Positions 59,631 through 64,000 of a stretch of 64,000 nt of DNA are shown here, piece after piece (within the stretch, counting starts at the first letter, position 1; every line of letters begins with the position of its first letter). The notes under the pieces are model-generated. The model made no database searches and had not been told where the DNA came from. It worked only from the letters and a program-made list of their open reading frames with translations. The stretch covers positions 24,933 through 88,932 of the forward strand of contig CAKTEB010000001.1 in the NCBI GenBank assembly GCA_934546685.1, in the 5' to 3' direction. Position numbers and translations under genes: made by a program. Origin of the DNA: an uncultured Oscillospiraceae bacterium (GTDB lineage: Bacteria; Bacillota; Clostridia; Oscillospirales; Oscillospiraceae).

Positions 59631-61391
59631 TCAGGGATTTTCCTCCCGGATCTTGTCCATGATCCGGCCCATCAATCCTGTGCGGCCGAAGGGCGTCATG
59701 AGATAGTAGCCGTCCACATAGGGGGTGATCTCCCGTGCCACTGCCGCGGAGATCTTTACCGCCAGCTCCTCGCCAGCGGCCCGGTCCAGGCCCTCGTAGC
59801 GCTCCACGATCTGGGGATCCACCGTGATGCCCGCCACCTCGCTGTTCATAAACAGCGCATTCCGCTGGCTCACCACCGGAATAATGCCGCCCAGGAGCTT
59901 TCCCTTCAGGGTCTCACGGGCCAGCTTCAGATTCTCCAGCGCCTGGGCCGTCAGCACCGGCTGGGTCAGGAACCCCACCATGCCGTTTTCCTCCTTCTTC
60001 TGGGCCAGCCGCAGCTGCACCGAGAAGTTTCTGGCATTGAGATTCAGCGCGCCGAATACCTGGAAGGGCGTATCCAGGGCCGTTTCGCTCAGGCCGCAGA
60101 TATACCGGGCCAGCATCCGGGAGTTGAAGTTATAGACGCTCTTCACCTCATCCCGGCTGGCAGTGGGGATGGGATCGCCGGTTACGGTGAGCACATTGTG
60201 GATCCCCTCGGCGCTGAGGCCCAGCAGAAGGGCCTTGGTGGCGTTGAGGTTTCGATCCCGGCAGGTCATATGGGGCAGCGCCTGGATCCCCAGTTCCCGA
60301 TGGATCTTGCAGGCCAGAATGCTGGAGTCCATCCGCGCTCTGGCAATGGGGCAGTCGGCAATGGTGATAATGTCCGCCCCGTGGTCCTGGAGCTCTCTGG
60401 CTCCAGCCATGAATTTCGTCACATTTCCGGACTCCGGCGGATCCAGTTCCACCGCAAAGACCTTGCGCCGCCCCTCCTCCAGCAGCCGGAAGAAGGGATT
60501 CTCCTGAGGCTGGAGTTTTTCGCCGCTGTCCTTCACGGAAATGGGCACGGTCTTTGGCAGATCCTGCTTCAGCGCTCCGGCCACCGCCGCCAGATGCCGG
60601 GGCGTGGTACCGCAGCAGCCGCCCAGGATTTTCACGCCCATAGCCTTCAGCCCCGCCAGCTGACCGGCGAAATACTCCGGATCTCCCTCATAGACCGTCC
60701 GGCTGCCCAGCACTGTGGGATAGCCCGCATTGGGCATCACGGACAGGGGCTTTGTCACCGGGCCCAGCTGCTCCACCAATGCGCGCATATGCCGTGCGCC
60801 GGACACGCAGTTGAGACCCACCGCATCTACCGCCGGGCAGACCTCTGCCTGACGGATCAGATGGGTCGCCAACTGGCCAGACCGGGTGAAGCCGTCGGGC
60901 TGAGCCGCAAAGGACACCAGGATAAAGGCCTCCGGGTCCCGCTCCTTGATGTAGCTGGCCGCCGCCTGAACACAGGAAAAGCTGCCCAGGGTCTCAAACA
61001 GGAAGTTCTTCGCCCCCAGCTTCAGGAACTGATCCGCGATAAACCGGTATTCCTCCACCGCCTGCTCCGCGCCTGTCATGGCAACCGGCCCCATATCCGC
61101 AAACACGAATTTACCTTCTGCCGCCTGGGAAGCCAGCTTCCAGCCCGCCTCGATCACCTTCTCGCAGGTCTCCTGATCCAGATTCACCCGATTGGCCCCG
61201 AAGGTATTGGTCTTGATCGCCCCGCAGCCCGCATTCAGGTAGGCCCGGTGGATCTCCATCACCTGCTCCGGATGGGTAAGGTTGGTTCTCTCGCACTGCT
61301 CCGCGGGTACATGGTAATTTCCCATCAGATAGGTGCCCATGGCACCGTCAAACAGCAGCTGGTGCTCCTTTAGATATTCTTTTACATCCAT
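59631..61391 (-). CDS. bifunctional homocysteine S-methyltransferase / methylenetetrahydrofolate reductase
   Basis: A 586-residue fusion. The N-terminal half (about 1-290) is a homocysteine methyltransferase barrel with zinc Cys195 (GLNC), Cys259 and Cys260 (GGCCGTTP). The C-terminal half (about 300-586) is MTHFR-like (VFAVELDPPESGNVTKFM, ITIADCPIARARMDS, LTVTGDPIPTASRDEVKSVYNF), which makes 5-methyl-THF. Such fusions (YitJ type) supply methyl groups for methionine synthesis. GAAAGGATC precedes the ATG. It follows metH by 17 bp, so reductase and methyltransferase are made together. Confidence 0.95.
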   Translation of the reverse strand: MDVKEYLKEHQLLFDGAMGTYLMGNYHVPAEQCERTNLTHPEQVMEIHRAYLNAGCGAIKTNTFGANRVNLDQETCEKVIEAGWKLASQAAEGKFVFADMGPVAMTGAEQAVEEYRFIADQFLKLGAKNFLFETLGSFSCVQAAASYIKERDPEAFILVSFAAQPDGFTRSGQLATHLIRQAEVCPAVDAVGLNCVSGARHMRALVEQLGPVTKPLSVMPNAGYPTVLGSRTVYEGDPEYFAGQLAGLKAMGVKILGGCCGTTPRHLAAVAGALKQDLPKTVPISVKDSGEKLQPQENPFFRLLEEGRRKVFAVELDPPESGNVTKFMAGARELQDHGADIITIADCPIARARMDSSILACKIHRELGIQALPHMTCRDRNLNATKALLLGLSAEGIHNVLTVTGDPIPTASRDEVKSVYNFNSRMLARYICGLSETALDTPFQVFGALNLNARNFSVQLRLAQKKEENGMVGFLTQPVLTAQALENLKLARETLKGKLLGGIIPVVSQRNALFMNSEVAGITVDPQIVERYEGLDRAAGEELAVKISAAVAREITPYVDGYYLMTPFGRTGLMGRIMDKIREENP

Positions 61392-61408
61392 TGCTATGAT
61401 CCTTTCTC

Positions 61409-63760
61409 TCAGCCCAGTACCATGCGGGCAATGTCCACGCTCTGCTTGGCATCCTTGGCATAATAGTCCGCGCCGATCTCCTTGGCGTATTCCGGAGTCA
61501 GCACTGCACCGCCCACCCAGATCTTGCAGTCATGGCCGCTTTCACGAATGGCCTTGATGGTCTCCGCCATGCTCACCACCGTGGTGGTCATCAGCGCCGA
61601 CAGGCCCACCAGCTTCACATTCTCCCGAATCACAGCCTCCACCACGGTTTCCACCGGAACATCTCTGCCCAGATCGATGACCGTGTAGCCGTAGTTCTCC
61701 AATACCACCTTGACGATGTTCTTTCCGATATCATGGATATCTCCGTGAACCGTGGCAATGACGATGCGGCCCTTGCTGACAGAGCCCGCGCCCTTTTCCG
61801 CAATGCGCTTCTTGATGACCTCAAAGCCCTCGCAGGCGGCATTGGCGGCGTTGATCAGCTGGGGCAGGAAGATCTCCTGCTTTTCATACCGGTCGCCCAC
61901 CAGGTCAAGGGCCGGGATCAGCTGGGTGTTCACCACATCCAGCTCACTCATGGTCTCCAGCGCCTTTACCGTCAGCGCCGCGGTCTCCTGCTTGAGGCCC
62001 TTGGCTATGGCGGTCTCAATGGTCATCTGGCCGGTGGGCTGGGGCGCCGCGGGAGCCGCGGCGGTCTCTCCGGCAAACCGTTCGATATAGGCCTCGCTGT
62101 CCTTGTCCTGGCCGGAGAGCACCCGGAAGGAGGTGACCGCATCCATAATGGCCTTCTGATTTGGATTTACGATGGGCAGATCCAGTCCAGCGAACATGGC
62201 CTGGGTCAAGAAGCTGACGGTAATATGCTCCCGGGCTGGAAGGCCAAAGGAGATATTGCTGACGCCCAGCACCGTATGGAGCCCCAGCTTCTCGGTCACA
62301 TACCGAACTGCCCGCAGGGTCTCCACCGCCTGCTCCTGCTGCGCGGAGACCGTCAGCGTCAGGCAGTCGATGTACACATCCTCCTTGGGGATCCCATAGG
62401 ACAGAGCCGCTTGCAGGATCCGTTCCGCGATCTTCACCCGCTCCTGCCAGGTCTGGGGAATCCCCCCATGATCCATGGTCAGGCCTACCACCGCCGCGCC
62501 GTATTTTTTGCACAGGGGCAGGATCTGATCCAGCACCTCCTGGTTGCCGTTGACGGAGTTGACGATGGGCTTGCCGTTATAGGCCCGAAGCCCCGCCTCA
62601 ATGGCCTCCGGCAGAGAGGAATCGATCTGCAGGGGCAGCTCCACCACAGCCTGGAGCTCCTTGACCACCCGAGTCATCATGGCTCTTTCGTCAATGCCGG
62701 GCAATCCCACATTGACATCCAGGATCTCCGCGCCAGCATCCTGCTGCTCCATGCCCTTCTCCAGGATATAGCTCATATCCGAATCCCGCAGGGCCTGCTG
62801 GAACCGCTTTTTGCCGGTGGGGTTGATCCGCTCGCCGATGACCCGGACGCCGCTGAGCTCTGCCACGCAGGTAGGGGAGCAGACGCCCCGGCGGCTGGCC
62901 TTGGGCCGCTCCGACAGGACGGCGCCGCTCATGGTCTGACTGAGCGATCGGATGAAGTCCGGGGTCGTGCCGCAGCAGCCGCCCAGAATCGTCACGCCCA
63001 GCTGGGCCGCCTCCGCCATATCCGTGGAGAACTCCTCCGGGGTGATGGTATAGGCTCCGGTGGCCGGATCCGGAAGTCCCGCATTTGGCTTCAGGATCAT
63101 GGGAAGGTCCGTCCACTGGCGCAGCTCATCCACCATAGGCATGAGCTCCTTGGGGCCCAGAGAACAGTTGAAGCCCAGTGCGTCCACCCCAAGGCCCGTC
63201 AGCGTCAGGGCCATGGCCGGGACCGTTACACCAACAAAGGTCCTGGCTGTGGCCTCAAAGGTCATGGTCACCCAGACAGGAAGGCTTGTGTTCTCTCTGG
63301 CGGCCAGCACCGCCGCCTTGACCTCATAGAGATCGCTCATGGTCTCAAAAATCACCAGGTCCGCCCCGGCCTTTTCTCCGGCCAACACCATCTCCTTATA
63401 AATATCATAGGCCTCGTCAAAGGACATGGTCCCCAGGGGCTCCAGCAGCTGGCCAATGGGCCCCACATCCAGCGCCACCTTCACCGGCTTGTCTCCCGCC
63501 GCGGCTCTGGCCGCCCGGATGCCGCCGGCAATGAGCTCCTCCGGCGTGTAGCCCGAGGAGGCCACCTTGTGCCGGTTTGCGCCAAAGGTATTGGCATAGA
63601 TCACCTGAGAGCCAGCGTCCACATATTTCCGCTGGATCTCTGTGACCTTTTCCGGGTGGATGATGTTCCACACCTCCGGCAGCTGCCCCACCGGCAGCCC
63701 CGCCGCTTGGAGCATGGTGCCCATGCCGCCGTCCAGAATCGTAATTTCAGTGGTTCCCAC
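61409..63760 (-). CDS. metH: cobalamin-dependent methionine synthase, lacking the activation domain
   Basis: Moves a methyl group from methyl-THF through cobalamin to homocysteine. 783 residues: homocysteine domain (Cys199, Cys262, Cys263 in GGCCGTTP), folate-binding barrel (about 300-560; INPTGKKRF, DVNVGLPGIDE), cap (about 575-660) and B12 domain with DIHDIGKN (cobalt-binding His676), SALMTTT and GGA. The E. coli C-terminal activation domain is absent and is encoded by the preceding gene. GTG at 63760 is chosen because GAAAGGGG lies 10 nt upstream. Overlaps the previous gene by 14 bp. Confidence 0.95.
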   Translation of the reverse strand: MGTTEITILDGGMGTMLQAAGLPVGQLPEVWNIIHPEKVTEIQRKYVDAGSQVIYANTFGANRHKVASSGYTPEELIAGGIRAARAAAGDKPVKVALDVGPIGQLLEPLGTMSFDEAYDIYKEMVLAGEKAGADLVIFETMSDLYEVKAAVLAARENTSLPVWVTMTFEATARTFVGVTVPAMALTLTGLGVDALGFNCSLGPKELMPMVDELRQWTDLPMILKPNAGLPDPATGAYTITPEEFSTDMAEAAQLGVTILGGCCGTTPDFIRSLSQTMSGAVLSERPKASRRGVCSPTCVAELSGVRVIGERINPTGKKRFQQALRDSDMSYILEKGMEQQDAGAEILDVNVGLPGIDERAMMTRVVKELQAVVELPLQIDSSLPEAIEAGLRAYNGKPIVNSVNGNQEVLDQILPLCKKYGAAVVGLTMDHGGIPQTWQERVKIAERILQAALSYGIPKEDVYIDCLTLTVSAQQEQAVETLRAVRYVTEKLGLHTVLGVSNISFGLPAREHITVSFLTQAMFAGLDLPIVNPNQKAIMDAVTSFRVLSGQDKDSEAYIERFAGETAAAPAAPQPTGQMTIETAIAKGLKQETAALTVKALETMSELDVVNTQLIPALDLVGDRYEKQEIFLPQLINAANAACEGFEVIKKRIAEKGAGSVSKGRIVIATVHGDIHDIGKNIVKVVLENYGYTVIDLGRDVPVETVVEAVIRENVKLVGLSALMTTTVVSMAETIKAIRESGHDCKIWVGGAVLTPEYAKEIGADYYAKDAKQSVDIARMVLG

Positions 63761-64000
63761 AGGTCTGATTCCCCTTTCGATAGGTACAGGTTTTGAACTG
63801 GCTGCAATAGGCACAGCCACGAAATCGCTTGGTTTGCGGTCTGTCCGTCACGCCCATCAGCGCCGTGACAGATTTCTGAGGGATCATCAGCCCCCCGGGG
63901 GACAGGGACACGCCGATCCTCCGGCTCATATCCAGAACCCGGCAGAATTCCGGCTGCTGTGCAAAGGGCAGGTCGCCATAGCCGGGGCTGAACCGATCCG
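63747..64000 (-). CDS. methionine synthase B12-reactivation domain protein (5' end outside window)
   Basis: The visible 84 C-terminal residues contain RFSPGYGDLPFAQQPEF and SLSPGGLMIPQKSVTALMGV, the signature of the MetH activation domain that uses S-adenosylmethionine to remethylate inactive cobalamin. The end has a Cys pattern CAYCSQFKTC with a final Cys (NQTCGNH), often seen in clostridial free-standing versions and possibly a metal or Fe-S site. Its stop overlaps metH, so the two act together. The N-terminus lies beyond the right edge. Confidence 0.9.
   Translation of the reverse strand, partial: DRFSPGYGDLPFAQQPEFCRVLDMSRRIGVSLSPGGLMIPQKSVTALMGVTDRPQTKRFRGCAYCSQFKTCTYRKGNQTCGNH

Noticed and set aside
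61532..63796. 754-codon open frame on the plus strand
   Set aside because: Antisense to metH; the metH motifs leave no doubt about the coding strand.
1..64000. CRISPR arrays, tRNA or rRNA genes, insertion sequences, prophage
   Set aside because: No spaced direct-repeat array, no tRNA cloverleaf or CCA end in the gaps, no transposase or integrase motif found. The only tandem repeat is the coding 15-bp unit at 27332-27385.

Overview
The window is 64 kb of GC-rich, gene-dense bacterial chromosome. Several features point to a Gram-positive anaerobic Firmicute of the class Clostridia: strong AGGAGG-type ribosome binding sites, TTGACA/TATAAT promoters with 17-bp spacers, lipoproteins starting with MKKK...CGG, S-layer-homology (SLH) proteins, a membrane pyrophosphatase, a separate methionine synthase activation domain and two bile-acid-reductase-like flavoenzymes. 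Gene content and style look like the Oscillospiraceae (Oscillibacter/Dysosmobacter/Flavonifractor type). That placement is an inference, not a measurement. I see no rRNA, tRNA, CRISPR array, insertion sequence, phage or plasmid gene.

Layout. 0-6.4 kb: the 5' part of deoB, a divergent flavin/PNPOx-like protein, an ABC-2-type transporter operon that ends in a large solute-binding-like lipoprotein, and a LemA-like protein. 6.5-10.6 kb: a MATE exporter, hppA and a small unknown gene. 10.7-16.3 kb: an envelope block (VanY-like carboxypeptidase, solute-binding lipoprotein, SLH-anchored M14 carboxypeptidase). 16.3-20 kb: an operon of AraC regulator, MATE exporter and lipid kinase. 20.2-25.3 kb: a BMP-type nucleoside ABC importer. 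25.4-31.6 kb: a lipase-like hydrolase and a MarR-ABC-ABC-SDR operon. 31.8-36.8 kb: HAD phosphatase with a 13-codon leader, TrmH methylase, mtaB, a degenerate HPr and galE. 36.8-44.6 kb: an OYE-type flavoenzyme, an AI-2E permease, pta, YcxB-like, azlCD, an acetyltransferase and a DUF554 protein. 44.7-50.5 kb: a livFGMHJ amino-acid importer with a divergent LysR regulator. 50.6-55.6 kb: an SLH-anchored metallo-beta-lactamase-fold protein, an XRE/DUF3169 pair, and a damaged locus where a solute-binding gene and an AraC gene have both lost their 5' ends. 55.7-64 kb: a second OYE-type flavoenzyme, an unknown lipoprotein, tcdA and a split cobalamin-dependent methionine synthase operon that runs off the right edge.

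How the genes work together. The window is dominated by exchange with the surroundings: uptake (nucleosides, branched-chain amino acids, unknown ligands of three related lipoproteins), export (two MATE proteins, a heterodimeric ABC exporter, AzlCD, ABC-2) and surface enzymes held by SLH domains. Core metabolism is represented by deoxyribose/nucleoside breakdown (deoB plus the nucleoside importer), acetyl-CoA/acetyl-phosphate exchange (pta), pyrophosphate-driven ion pumping (hppA), methionine/one-carbon metabolism and tRNA A37 modification (mtaB, tcdA).

No single obvious new defence or mobile system is present. The most interesting points are: a broken divergent locus at 55.14-55.19 kb; twin 18-bp operators in front of the XRE gene; a LysR box placed to serve both liv and lysR; a palindromic -35 hexamer shared by two divergent promoters; an overlapping 13-codon leader peptide; SLH-anchored hydrolases of unusual architecture; and two flavoenzymes with Met/Pro/Gly-rich insertions.
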